A DNA stretch of 30,936 nucleotides from a virus: positions 1 through 30,936 of the IMG/VR virus record IMGVR_UViG_3300030329_002039. The stretch is one strand, 5' to 3'. Shown in pieces: positions 18,701 to 25,793 of this stretch. Under the pieces are notes generated by a model. The model saw only the letters and a list, made by a program, of their open reading frames with translations. It had not been told where the DNA came from and made no database searches. Both the position numbers and the translations under genes were made by a program. The first letter of the stretch is position 1, and every line of letters begins with the position of its first letter.

Positions 18701-20941
18701 TTTTTTAGGGTGATAGTCAAAACCACCAGGTAAAAAACATACTTCAGAAAAAGGAGATATTGCTGAATACTCACCATCTTGATATTTGTATCTATATGCG
18801 ATTCTTGGAAATTTAAATTCAAATAATTTATCTGAATCCATGAATTTATCAACAGCATATTTCATCTCATCTAAATTTGATGGAACGACTGGAGGCGTGC
18901 CATTAATACCTAGTATTTTACATCTGACTTGGGCATCGGAAGCGTCTAAACGTATTAAAGATACGTTTTTTATAGCACCATTAAAACCATCGTAGCCATC
19001 ATTTTGAAATACTATTTTGTTTTGATAAGCATTCCAACTTTGATACGGTCCAGTATTAGCATTGTTGGCGTTGGCTTGTGTTATTGTAAAGTCTTGCTCG
19101 TAATGGCCATTTGAAGTAGCTGTTATACGATAAGTCCAACCCCCGACGGTAGAAGAACCTGGATTTATAATATTATTAGATACGAATAAAGTCGCGTTTA
19201 ATTTACCCCCGCCTGAGGGAGGCATATCTACAATGTCAAAACTAAATCTATATGTTGATCCTAAACTAAGGACGGTAGCAGTGTAATTGTTATAACTACC
19301 AGTATATGATTTTCTCCAAATCCCACTTGAGCTAGCCGGAACACTATAAATTATTTTTTCATCGTTTATATTATAAGAAATGTCAGATCCTGAGCTTTTA
19401 CCCCAACCCTGTGGAAAATTACCATCCGAATCAGGTATATCCAAAGGAGGGGATAATTCGGTTTGTTCGTCAGAAAAATTATTAACTGGACCCGACGATG
19501 GATCTGGCAAAATTTCTGCTTTAATAGTAAAGTCTGTTATTGGAATAGAAGGTGTTTCGCTAAAATTAACTCCTCCAAAAGGTTTGAAATGTAGTATGTC
19601 ACCAACAGCCCAATCTAACGTAAAACCACTATTACCGTTTAAATCTGTTTCTATTCTTGTTCTAAATTCACTACCAACGACAAATTGAGACCAATCATAA
19701 TAATGATTTAGCCAATCCGCGTGATTTAACCAAAAAGAAGAGGTATTATTATAATTACCACCATCACCAAGTATGGGATTACCACTATAATCAAGACCAG
19801 GCGCATCACCACCTTGTTCAGTGAACGGTATTGATGGTCTACCCGTTATTCTCATTATTCCAGAATAATTTAAATTTGGATCTCTACCAGTGTGTAATTG
19901 TATTTTAGGTGCTCTTGGTGGTTTCTTTTTAATAACAGTAATATGCTCCTCTTTTATGTCGCAGTAAACGTCTGTTTTTTCATTAATAAATTCTGTGTGA
20001 ACTAGACCACTTGAATCAGTGCCTAGTATTGAGCGTGGGATATTGATTTTTTTTGGTTCAGAATAATCATCTGTCCAAAATAACATGTCATCAATTATAT
20101 TAATACCTGTGATTAATCTATCTCGAGAAAATTTCAATACGTCACCCTGTGTATCTACTACTACGGGTGTTATCAAATTGGTTTTTGAATCGTATTCTAT
20201 TATGTAACTATTACGTTCAACTAAAGATAACTGTTGTGCACTCACTCTTTTTTGAACATTATTACCATCAGTTAGTTCAACGGCAAAAGCCATTTTTTCA
20301 ACATTATTGTTTAGAGATTTATCAAACTTAAATGTATTTACTTTTTCGCCAACTACAACATTTGTATCATAATAAGGTCTATAGCTGTTATCACCTCCAC
20401 TAACACCATAAACAAACGCCTTGGTACTATCTTGAGAGCCAGAATTATCAACTTCTTTAAATTTTGTTTTTACCTCATAAGTTCTTCCGTCAACCAAGTC
20501 AATAGGATCATGCGCGTATAGTGGAGATGGCGTACCAGTTGGATCACCACTAGATTCTATTACAACTTTATCTTTTGGTACGTATGTAGCTATATTACCA
20601 CCTGTTGGTGTCCATTTAGTAATTAATTGAGAGAGTGGAAGTGGTGGCTCTGGAATAGGAGTAACGTTCTGTAAAACTTCTCGATTGTCTTCAACAAAAT
20701 AATATAGTTTATCATTTTTTTCATCAGAAATACTACCAACACAATAAGCTGTATCACTTATAAAGTTTTGTCCAATAACTAAAGAATTACCTAATATATT
20801 TTGAATAGTGCCGACTTCAGAACCTTCTGAGGTTGACACTTGTATATTCATCGCGTCTCTATATTCTCCATTAGGAATAAGTCTCTCGTCAAGATCCTTA
20901 TCCATCTTACCCTTAGTAAAATGATGTTTAATCTCCGGCAT
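12755..20941 (-). CDS. Giant tail hub/nozzle (stabilisation-type) protein with inserted beta-sandwich modules (2,728 aa)
   Basis: It occupies the T7 gene 12 position after the adaptor proteins. The N-terminus (GKMDKDLDERLIPNGEYRDA, residues 11-30) matches my memory of nozzle/stabilisation proteins of marine podoviruses. Further core blocks are FPRIAYRYKYQDGEYSAISP (711-730), NQLLRPWDNVPKKALAQE (829-846) followed by I-I-Y-G-N-Y, and a block near residues 2000-2095 (CEDKVLKILANKDAVFNADG, RLSKDGLTPISDHGM). Between them lie at least three jelly-roll-like insertions, each with G-x-T-Y-x-[FVL] strands: about 105-243, 505-667 and 2114-2300. They resemble carbohydrate-binding modules and may contact host surface glycans. 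The C-terminus has L-S-G-Y-Y-A-D and K-A-E-L-F-A-V. T7 gp12 is 794 aa, so this is over three times longer. It starts 3 bases after the upstream stop. The tail role is well supported; the binding role is inference. Confidence 0.85.
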   Translation of the reverse strand: MPEIKHHFTKGKMDKDLDERLIPNGEYRDAMNIQVSTSEGSEVGTIQNILGNSLVIGQNFISDTAYCVGSISDEKNDKLYYFVEDNREVLQNVTPIPEPPLPLSQLITKWTPTGGNIATYVPKDKVVIESSGDPTGTPSPLYAHDPIDLVDGRTYEVKTKFKEVDNSGSQDSTKAFVYGVSGGDNSYRPYYDTNVVVGEKVNTFKFDKSLNNNVEKMAFAVELTDGNNVQKRVSAQQLSLVERNSYIIEYDSKTNLITPVVVDTQGDVLKFSRDRLITGINIIDDMLFWTDDYSEPKKINIPRSILGTDSSGLVHTEFINEKTDVYCDIKEEHITVIKKKPPRAPKIQLHTGRDPNLNYSGIMRITGRPSIPFTEQGGDAPGLDYSGNPILGDGGNYNNTSSFWLNHADWLNHYYDWSQFVVGSEFRTRIETDLNGNSGFTLDWAVGDILHFKPFGGVNFSETPSIPITDFTIKAEILPDPSSGPVNNFSDEQTELSPPLDIPDSDGNFPQGWGKSSGSDISYNINDEKIIYSVPASSSGIWRKSYTGSYNNYTATVLSLGSTYRFSFDIVDMPPSGGGKLNATLFVSNNIINPGSSTVGGWTYRITATSNGHYEQDFTITQANANNANTGPYQSWNAYQNKIVFQNDGYDGFNGAIKNVSLIRLDASDAQVRCKILGINGTPPVVPSNLDEMKYAVDKFMDSDKLFEFKFPRIAYRYKYQDGEYSAISPFSEVCFLPGGFDYHPKKGYNLGMVNRITKITVSDFKQNIYETGVSEIDIIYKDDASTNLYIVDTIKPQHASTSNTSGNHWDENEYIIESEQINRAIESNQLLRPWDNVPKKALAQEVSGSRIIYGNYTQGYDLVTQNGSDYYPNFSLQNEFTNIGSNTESSIKSLREYQIGALFVDKYGRETPVVSNKTGTTKIEKIYADKKNTFAVSFNDINPPENLDYFKFFVKEPSGEYYNLAMDRHFDAEDGQIWLSFPSSDINKVVIDDFIILKKGLESSSLVEDTTKYKVLDIQENAPEFIKMKKFLIEEITHRITSTTGTPDNLFGTTLIDVPLEGLNTFKTFYEPFNAGSSAKMHTWDEFLWIEFVDTVTKVASKRYQISSISEDSYGQTGVSTVKYTFRLVKKLGDDVNFITDDASGYSPTKIREGVALRVYKYIPKNSAQFDGRFFAKININQSVNSNIILASQLEVDTEPEYRVLAAKKMYSIRGDHEDTHGQKWTGMKAGVYADRGDQNSDTSDNFIQGMGPWACYFRNYNKRKDEHKMKKNGFNTQGGWDVGQYAFGPKLPDVPNPGDADWVDELAWITAYPLYDYGQTNQAYGNVFADDKFMACGSNGVSAADTKRADDNGESYKNPRRGEHAVWFINEGPRRGKVSNNHLGDKMDFQWDRVSDDVTTASNGINANHNNEDFSLWSINIGGIFHEDSMRQDQLTEIENFWNVGKDGGNPSYSGGTSSIVEKLNGGVSFRWKEDPNNNVYTIKNLVSENGHVRWATPYSGPLHPGPGGGTSGASNVDYPNDFGSYKGQGSQDWQDNREVAAQLSPNFSQEWQVSAIDKNNEGNVPWNPTGSLGPISTGLELTISAAIAGTVTGDDPKVYVASLQATNTIDGEIHTLQEGMILTSHSNGGTTYNGSQAREELLIWKIEKDSSIDRWNIHLTGYRTPMCKAAITYIPGTYAHDFYTTQPASGQNMVFKQPKLNGYNQYSCNRINQHIRWTAAMTNTGYYDVSSYVTAEHDDSRIPRIMPVCYTFQFVEEIEKEPGMPVNPAVWETEPKETQELDIYYEASGYNPMVLSEENKHIAIPLASTVVPYGNTFESVFANSDVKVTQVEQSIGYSPLWYIRFDSNIFYGNITGSSYLQPNDELKITKPDGSSIIVQVVSPPGFTWNYNTVPRNYVYVDPNQYNNKYILSWHNCFAFGNGVESDRIRDNFNLPFISNGVKASTTIPFPSDGEEHRKYGLIYSGLYNSISGVNNLNQFISAEKITKDINPIYGSIQKLHSRDTDLVTLCEDKVLKILANKDAVFNADGNPQLTANQNVLGQTVPFVGEYGISKNPESFASEAYRAYFTDRVRGTVMRLSKDGLTPISDHGMKDWFRDNLSLGVTNLLGENNLASEDNWNMAGNFRIINGEAILGYYNDQPGHPKFGKPSSMRMHDVLEIGKTYRLQFDVVEHSGYQKYSQNSGEYSSITINNSPPGTWQGVGDMTNSNTDGAYVNVTWVAERTTFDLLQYQVTTTDSSGTRTYDGISISQFMANLGYVSGSGSGSTTTGGGAQVQTWGNSQAYLGIVKIKNIIVQEVVKEDLKIIGSYDDRQDEYNVTIHGEDLNTVSFREDIRGWVSFKSFIPENGLSCANDYYTLKNGKLWQHHVPGINRNTFYNEFTNSTFNAILNDAPSSIKSYHTLEYEGSQSRIEGVKTIKVTGVEFYNSNDGRYFFFEEQEANSLFSQADWHVVVGSTSVPPTVEMKQYRNNILIHTGLMLLWNNDYLGTQPASPSGGPTKGFGRRTMSDGSWGTASNPGDFEVGDIITTQLQEDSVDHFNSTPTDGWYVSGVKTNNEEGSLLEFIKKEGKWFNYIKGVNTISTNDELNDYSNVDFGSFDIQGLGIIENISNNNITISGDLNTSIQIGDVVYYEKPTVVTGGTLGFTRLDSNQLEKAGVVTNINNNTITLDDSGALPTKNDYCLFVKNQVVNMNGLSGYYADIMFENNSKQKAELFAVSSEITESSK

Positions 20942-20944
20942 ATA

Positions 20945-22561
20945 TTAGTGTTTTATCCACTTAGATTTACCTCTAAGTATTTGAGTTAATTCTTCTAATT
21001 TGACATTAGATAATCTTAGTTTTGCTTTTCTAGTTTCAGCAAATTTTTCTTTTTTAAATCTTGGTGCTAATTGTTGGTGTATTGGTAAAGAAGAAGTTGA
21101 TAAAATAGCATAGGCAATCCATTTATACATCGCTTCTTCTGCAAATTTGTGAACTTGCATTTCTTCTTCTGTTCCAAGACTATCACTTATATAATCTAAG
21201 ATCACAGTTTTTCCGGAAATATTAGAACTAAAATGTATTCTTCCTAATCTATTGTCTATAAAAAACGAACCGTTAGTCTGTGCATGGGAAGGTTCTAATC
21301 CATATCTTTCTCCATCTATTGGCCAATATACATCATCTTCGTAGTCATCATTGTTATTTTCTGAAGGGGTTGTTGATTTGTAGTTGTTCCAAGTAGATGA
21401 TTCTGTTTCGTTACCAACCTTTGGTGTTAAATAACTTAAGGCTTGACTTGATTTTAACGATACATTATCTATAGAATTTTGTAGTGTAGGAGTACCAGTA
21501 CTCCACACCGATGTTATGGCTGCGTTTGCATGTAGAGAGTGTTCAACGTATGAAACAATTATTAAATAAACTTTATCAACTTTCCCAACTTCGATATTAT
21601 TTAGTTCTTTTGTAGCAGTTGTAGATCCAGCTGCAGCTGGTCCTCTCCATTCTAAATAACTAGATTCATCTTCAGTTGTTGTAAGATCAAACATATCTGG
21701 ATTTAAGTTTTTACTCGTGTGAACCTCACCTCCAGAACTCATATTATTTAAATTATTCCAATGACTTTCGTCTGGAGGACTAGTGCTTAACCCAACTCTT
21801 AAAACACCAATCTGATCTTTAGTTAAAGGCACCGAACCTTGAGTCGTTAATACTTGATCCCAAGCAACTGTGTCAGCAACTCCATCGGCAGATAATGTTA
21901 AGTATGATTTATCAGAAGTATCTATCTCTTGCCAAACAGCGTATACAATACCATTATTATATCCGTTTAATCCGTTTATAGTGTGATATGCAAATTTTAA
22001 TGTACCACCATCTATCGTGGGTCCAAGATTTCCAAAAGTAGTACTGGTTAAGTTTGGATTAGTAGAATTTGGAGATACTAAATTCCAAGGTGTTTGAGAT
22101 AGTAATCCCGATGAACCATAGTCTCCATCAAGTGCTAATTCAACATTTGCAGGAAATTCATATCCTCCACCATCATCTTGTCTAATTTGAAACGGATTGT
22201 TTGTATGTTTCGTTGGGTATATAAGGTGTTTTATACCAGCGGTATCAACCCAAGATAGTTTAGTATAATTTACATAGTCATGTGGAAGTGGCATTACTAA
22301 AGAAGCTGGTAAATCTATTTGTTGTGATTTTATAGATTTAAGTGTGTCAAACGAGAATTCTTGCAAAGCCCTCATTGCGTGAAACTGAATGTCTGTTTTA
22401 TTTATTTTAGGTATTATCTTGTTTTTACCAACGTAAGCCACTTCAAATTGAGCTATTAATTCTTGTAGAGATATAAATTGATATCCACCAAAAACCTCAG
22501 TTCCTTCAACTCCATAACCTTTGTAATAATCTTTTTGTGTAGTATTGTCTAATAATCCCAT
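20945..22561 (-). CDS. Tail adaptor/ring protein with an inserted beta domain (538 aa)
   Basis: The two ends look like one conserved adaptor fold split by an insertion. The N-terminal part (1-120) has a helix with K-I-N-K-T-D-I-Q-F-H-A-M-R-A-L-Q-E-F and strands L-P-A-S-L-V-M-P-L-P-H-D-Y-V. The C-terminal part (about 410-538) has the strand pair F-F-I-D-N-R-L-G-R-I-H-F / V-I-L-D-Y-I-S-D and a helix pair ending in a basic tail. This matches ring or adaptor proteins of Bacteroidota podoviruses as I remember them. Residues about 140-375 are Ser/Thr/Asn/Gly-rich beta sequence (G-I-V-Y-A-V-W-Q-E-I-D; V-Y-L-I-I-V-S-Y-V) like the modules in the next gene. It probably joins portal to nozzle. It starts 4 bases after the 288-aa gene and stops 3 bases before the hub gene. 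Confidence 0.8.
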   Translation of the reverse strand: MGLLDNTTQKDYYKGYGVEGTEVFGGYQFISLQELIAQFEVAYVGKNKIIPKINKTDIQFHAMRALQEFSFDTLKSIKSQQIDLPASLVMPLPHDYVNYTKLSWVDTAGIKHLIYPTKHTNNPFQIRQDDGGGYEFPANVELALDGDYGSSGLLSQTPWNLVSPNSTNPNLTSTTFGNLGPTIDGGTLKFAYHTINGLNGYNNGIVYAVWQEIDTSDKSYLTLSADGVADTVAWDQVLTTQGSVPLTKDQIGVLRVGLSTSPPDESHWNNLNNMSSGGEVHTSKNLNPDMFDLTTTEDESSYLEWRGPAAAGSTTATKELNNIEVGKVDKVYLIIVSYVEHSLHANAAITSVWSTGTPTLQNSIDNVSLKSSQALSYLTPKVGNETESSTWNNYKSTTPSENNNDDYEDDVYWPIDGERYGLEPSHAQTNGSFFIDNRLGRIHFSSNISGKTVILDYISDSLGTEEEMQVHKFAEEAMYKWIAYAILSTSSLPIHQQLAPRFKKEKFAETRKAKLRLSNVKLEELTQILRGKSKWIKH

Positions 22562-22565
22562 TTAT

Positions 22566-23432
22566 TTATTGTTTTTCTTGTTGAATTTGGGCACCTGTTA
22601 ACTGAGCACCTACTTGTGTTAATTGTGGTTTTTCTATAGCAACACCAGCTAAAGCTAATATCCTATATACTAACTCTGTTTCTTCTGAATCATGTAATTC
22701 AAAATCTATAGAAGAAGTTGAATTATATAAAGGCTTATCATTTACAACTACATAAGCCCAATTAGGTTTTTTAGGTTTTCTTGTGTAAAAAATTTGTATT
22801 GTATCTGGATACACTCTAGTATCACCATTAGCATCTGTATAAGTCCTGTCAGAACCAGTATAATTATTATCCATATACCATATTTCTGGAGAAGGACTTA
22901 TTTGAATACGCATCTTTCCATTATATTCAAACATACTATAAACAGGAGCTTTGTACCGATGTTTTCTAGAAGGACTTTTATCTGTTTTTAATAATTTTGT
23001 GTTTTGATATAAAGTTAATTCATTACGATCATGATACTCTACTTCTACACCTGTATCCAAACCTTTACTTATATATGTAACAAGTATCCTTCCAAGTCTA
23101 TATAAATCAGACCCGTGTACTCCAGGTTGAGATCTCCACATATGATCATATAAATTCATCCAACCAGAGGTGTTTATAACTTCGCATCTAGCTGGAGAGT
23201 ATTTTTGAAATAAATTAGTTTTTTCTCTTAAATTTTTTATTTTATCTGCGTAAATCTCAGTAGTACCAGGTAGTCTTTGAAGCTGGTCTAGATCATAAAA
23301 ATATTGCTCAAATATTTCCATCTGAGCATGGTCGGCTAATAAGTTAAACTCTTGTGGAGTTATATAACCTCTTTGTTCTTTGTTAGCTAGAACTAAAACT
23401 TTTTGATATACTCTATCTATACTTATCGCCAT
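22566..23432 (-). CDS. Head-tail adaptor/ring protein (288 aa)
   Basis: The N-terminal half is helical with the pattern L-A-N-K-E-Q-R-G-Y-I-T-P-Q-E-F-N (residues 16-31), A-Q-M-E-I-F-E-Q-Y-F-Y-D-L and Y-A-D-K-I. I associate this opening with a conserved structural protein next to the capsid genes of Bacteroidota phages, including crAss-like ones. The second half is beta-rich (V-E-V-E-Y-H-D-R-N-E; R-K-P-K-K-P-N-W-A-Y) and ends with I-D-F-E-L-H-D-S-E-E-T-E-L-V-Y-R-I-L-A-L-A-G-V and a Gln-rich tail. It precedes the 538-aa adaptor by 4 bases. A ring between portal and tail is the likely place, equivalent in order to T7 gp11, but which of the two adaptors corresponds to gp11 cannot be decided by eye. 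Confidence 0.8.
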   Translation of the reverse strand: MAISIDRVYQKVLVLANKEQRGYITPQEFNLLADHAQMEIFEQYFYDLDQLQRLPGTTEIYADKIKNLREKTNLFQKYSPARCEVINTSGWMNLYDHMWRSQPGVHGSDLYRLGRILVTYISKGLDTGVEVEYHDRNELTLYQNTKLLKTDKSPSRKHRYKAPVYSMFEYNGKMRIQISPSPEIWYMDNNYTGSDRTYTDANGDTRVYPDTIQIFYTRKPKKPNWAYVVVNDKPLYNSTSSIDFELHDSEETELVYRILALAGVAIEKPQLTQVGAQLTGAQIQQEKQ

Positions 23433-23453
23433 AATTTCTTTTTATTTTGTATT

Positions 23454-23479
23454 TGCAATCGCCCCGTAGAGCGACTGCA
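23454..23479 (-). promoter_or_regulatory. Strong intergenic RNA hairpin with cUACGg tetraloop
   Basis: On the minus strand the sequence folds as TGCAGTCGCTC - TACG - GGGCGATTGCA: an 11-bp stem with two G-U pairs, closed by C-G around UACG, one of the very stable UNCG loops. It begins 15 bases after the stop of the 254-aa gene and ends 21 bases before the ATG of the 288-aa gene. No U-tract follows, so it is not a standard terminator. It may be an mRNA processing, stability or pausing element. Confidence 0.75.
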
Positions 23480-23494
23480 TCTACAAAGTGATTA

Positions 23495-24259
23495 TTATTT
23501 TAATCGTTTTTCAATATTGGAGTAAATCTCCATTCCTTCATCAGTTTTAAACCAAGCGGCTAAAGCTGAGTAAGGATGCTCATCAAAAGGAACGTTCATT
23601 AGTTTTCTATCATTAGAACCCCATGAAAAAGTTCTTTGATCAGAACTTAACTTGATAATACCAAGTTCAGTTGCTTTAATACCAAAGTTTCTAAGTTGAA
23701 CATTTTCATCGTTTACTAATTCTAAGAACAATCTAGGATTTCTCTTAGCGTATAATAGTAAATCTCTTTTAAGTTCCTTAGAACTCATCTCGTTAACTTT
23801 AGAACCAATTTCTACACGCATAACTGCTTCTGCTGTGTCAATATCTAGATTTTGAGCAGCATTTAAAGCTTCTATTTCTAATTCTATGCTTTCAACCTCG
23901 TTAGCAGCTATAATTGAAGGTTTGTGCTCGTAGAAAACCTTATCTCTTTGTGGATGATATAAAGATAGAAGTTTTTGAAGAACTGTTTTATTTTTAGGAA
24001 CATTTAAAACCCCATTTCTAAAAATAATATGAGAAAGCCTTTGATCTCCCTTCATTTCATCAACAAACACAGTTCGCTGATTTTCACAATATTTAAGTTC
24101 TCTCTCGTATCCTTTTTCTTCGTCGAAATAATAAATATCACAACCTTTTACTAGTTTACTTAAAGGTTTATCATTTCCTTTTAATAGGTAAAACCTATCT
24201 TTTACTTCCCAAGTTTGTTCTATTTTTGGAGTCTTAGTCTCCATGTTTTCGTTTTCCAT
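23495..24259 (-). CDS. Conserved-looking unknown protein after the capsid gene (254 aa)
   Basis: A charged, soluble protein with no signal peptide or membrane segment. The N-terminal 100 residues look mixed alpha/beta (W-E-V-K-D-R-F-Y-L-L-K-G; H-I-I-F-R-N-G-V-L-N-V-P), followed by an acidic helix (about 122-150) and a helical C-terminal part (L-K-R-D-L-L-L-Y-A-K-R-N-P; Y-S-A-L-A-A-W-F-K-T-D-E-G). It sits alone between two strong hairpins, one after the capsid gene and one after its own stop, so its message could be made or processed separately. I do not recognise the family. Its place next to the capsid gene suggests a head-associated role such as head completion or decoration, but a regulatory role is equally open. 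The ATG at 24259 follows a 20-base AT-only leader; Met6 is an alternative start. Confidence 0.8.
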   Translation of the reverse strand: MENENMETKTPKIEQTWEVKDRFYLLKGNDKPLSKLVKGCDIYYFDEEKGYERELKYCENQRTVFVDEMKGDQRLSHIIFRNGVLNVPKNKTVLQKLLSLYHPQRDKVFYEHKPSIIAANEVESIELEIEALNAAQNLDIDTAEAVMRVEIGSKVNEMSSKELKRDLLLYAKRNPRLFLELVNDENVQLRNFGIKATELGIIKLSSDQRTFSWGSNDRKLMNVPFDEHPYSALAAWFKTDEGMEIYSNIEKRLK

Positions 24260-24277
24260 AATATAATATATAATAAA

Positions 24278-24320
24278 ATTAATAAAAAATAAAAGGCCGA
24301 GGCCGAAGCCCCGGTCTTTT
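24278..24320 (-). terminator. Intrinsic terminator after the major capsid gene
   Basis: Reading the minus strand, AAAAGACCGGGGC - TTCG - GCCTCGGCCTTTT forms a 13-position stem (one A-C mismatch, one G-U pair) with a C(UUCG)G loop, followed by TTTTATTTTTTATT. It begins 9 bases after the capsid stop codon. Because the next gene starts within 20 bases of the U-tract, termination is probably partial, giving more capsid message than downstream message, as at the T7 terminator after gene 10. Confidence 0.9.
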
Positions 24321-24329
24321 AAAAAATGT

Positions 24330-25769
24330 TTAGTTTAATAAACAGAAGTTATTAGCTCCTTGCGTGATCATACATCTTTCAGACAAGAAGTTAACTGTCA
24401 TTGCATCTAAATCAGAAGTAACAGCTCCAACAGAACCTGTAATCCAAGTTTTGAATTTTCTGCTTTCTAAATTAGAAGCTCTATATCTAACATGTAAGAA
24501 AGGACGTTTCATATTCTTTCCTAAAGTTTGATCATAAACTGAAGTAGTTCCAGCTGGAATAACAACACCTCTGATAGCTTCGCCACCAGTAGCTGCAGCA
24601 TTAATACCACCTCTAGTTTGCTTGTCATTTAAGTATTTCCAGTCAGACTTGTAGAAGTCATAAGAACCTCTTCGGAATCCAGAGAAACCTAAATTAAGCG
24701 CCATTTCTTCTGAGTTGTCAAATACACCATAAGATGTACCACCAGCTCCGTAAGAATTCATTGAAGCTAACATGTCATCTATTGCAAGAGCAGTAGCTCT
24801 GTTAACAAACATCATATTTTCTTCAATTGCACCGTTTTCATCAAATGCAGCTAACATAGCATCAAACTCAGCTAAATCAGTAGCAGCGTTAACACCAGTA
24901 ACACCAGAAGATTGATGTCCTCTAGATGTAATAGCCTTGAATAAACCTTCAGTACCATGAGAATCGTCAGCAGAAGCTGCACCACCACCAGTATTAATAT
25001 TGGAAGCCGCTACGTTTTTCTCAGCTTCAATACATACCATTTCTAAATAGTCTGTAAATCTAGCTCTAGTATCACCTTCAGCTTTTAAGTACCAGTAGTA
25101 ACCATTTTGACCATCTTCACCTGAAACTTCAACCCAACCAATTTGAGCAGCATCAGATCCAGATACTTCAAACATATCTTTTATGATAACTGGTTTATTG
25201 TCATAAACGTTGAATACAGGTTTATTAGATCTTACCTTGTTCTCTGTACCTTTACCCCACTCAGATCCAAAAACTAATAACTTACAAGTATCGTCACCAT
25301 TAACGAAACCTGCATTAGTCATATGAGCGTACCCATAAGGAGTAACAGTAATATCAGCGGAACCTGAAGCAGCAGCACTTACACGAGCTGTAACAGTTTG
25401 TCCACCACCAGCGATTAACACCATATCGCCAATATTAATACCGTGATCTGTAGTTTGAGCTACACCATCCATAGTTTTTGATATCGCTATTGTACTAGCT
25501 GTAACATCAGTCATAGTACATTCGTAAGCTAGATGTAATCTACCTTGTTCTGACCAAATAACTTGATCAGCTGACATAGCTTCCTCAGCACTAACTTGAG
25601 CTAAAAAACCTGAGATAGTTCTCTTACCGAATACCTCAGCTTCTTTTTCCATTAAGTCAGGCAGATACTGCTGTGCCCATCCATTATTTTGGATGTCTAA
25701 ATAATTGTCCTGTCCGATAACTTTTTGAGTATAGTCTTTACCGGAAGGAGTAAAACTTGAAATTGCCAT
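24330..25769 (-). CDS. Major capsid protein (479 aa)
   Basis: Placed after portal and the scaffold candidate, and followed at once by a strong terminator, as expected for the most expressed virion gene. The N-terminal arm (1-60) is followed by an extended-loop region (A-D-Q-V-I-W-S-E-Q-G-R-L-H-L-A-Y). Residues about 88-165 look like a small inserted beta module (I-N-I-G-D-M-V-L-I; A-D-I-T-V-T-P-Y-G). The central part contains F-T-D-Y-L-E-M and an Ala-rich region. The end has V-V-I-P-A-G-T-T-S-V-Y-D-Q and F-L-H-V-R-Y-R-A-S-N, consistent with the peripheral domain of an HK97-type fold. Length is within the usual range for capsid proteins of Bacteroidota podoviruses. The ATG is 24 bases after the scaffold stop with an A-rich leader. 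HK97 fold is inferred, not shown. Confidence 0.88.
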   Translation of the reverse strand: MAISSFTPSGKDYTQKVIGQDNYLDIQNNGWAQQYLPDLMEKEAEVFGKRTISGFLAQVSAEEAMSADQVIWSEQGRLHLAYECTMTDVTASTIAISKTMDGVAQTTDHGINIGDMVLIAGGGQTVTARVSAAASGSADITVTPYGYAHMTNAGFVNGDDTCKLLVFGSEWGKGTENKVRSNKPVFNVYDNKPVIIKDMFEVSGSDAAQIGWVEVSGEDGQNGYYWYLKAEGDTRARFTDYLEMVCIEAEKNVAASNINTGGGAASADDSHGTEGLFKAITSRGHQSSGVTGVNAATDLAEFDAMLAAFDENGAIEENMMFVNRATALAIDDMLASMNSYGAGGTSYGVFDNSEEMALNLGFSGFRRGSYDFYKSDWKYLNDKQTRGGINAAATGGEAIRGVVIPAGTTSVYDQTLGKNMKRPFLHVRYRASNLESRKFKTWITGSVGAVTSDLDAMTVNFLSERCMITQGANNFCLLN

Positions 25770-25793
25770 TTTAATTTATTTTTAAATTGTTAA

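Noticed and set aside
20120-20140. L-K-F-S-R-D at residues 269-274 of the nozzle protein as another copy of the putative processing motif
   Set aside because: It lies in a strand next to the core sequence L-I-T-G-I-N-I-I-D-D rather than a linker, and lacks the final Ser/Thr; probably chance. It also shows that single matches are weak evidence.
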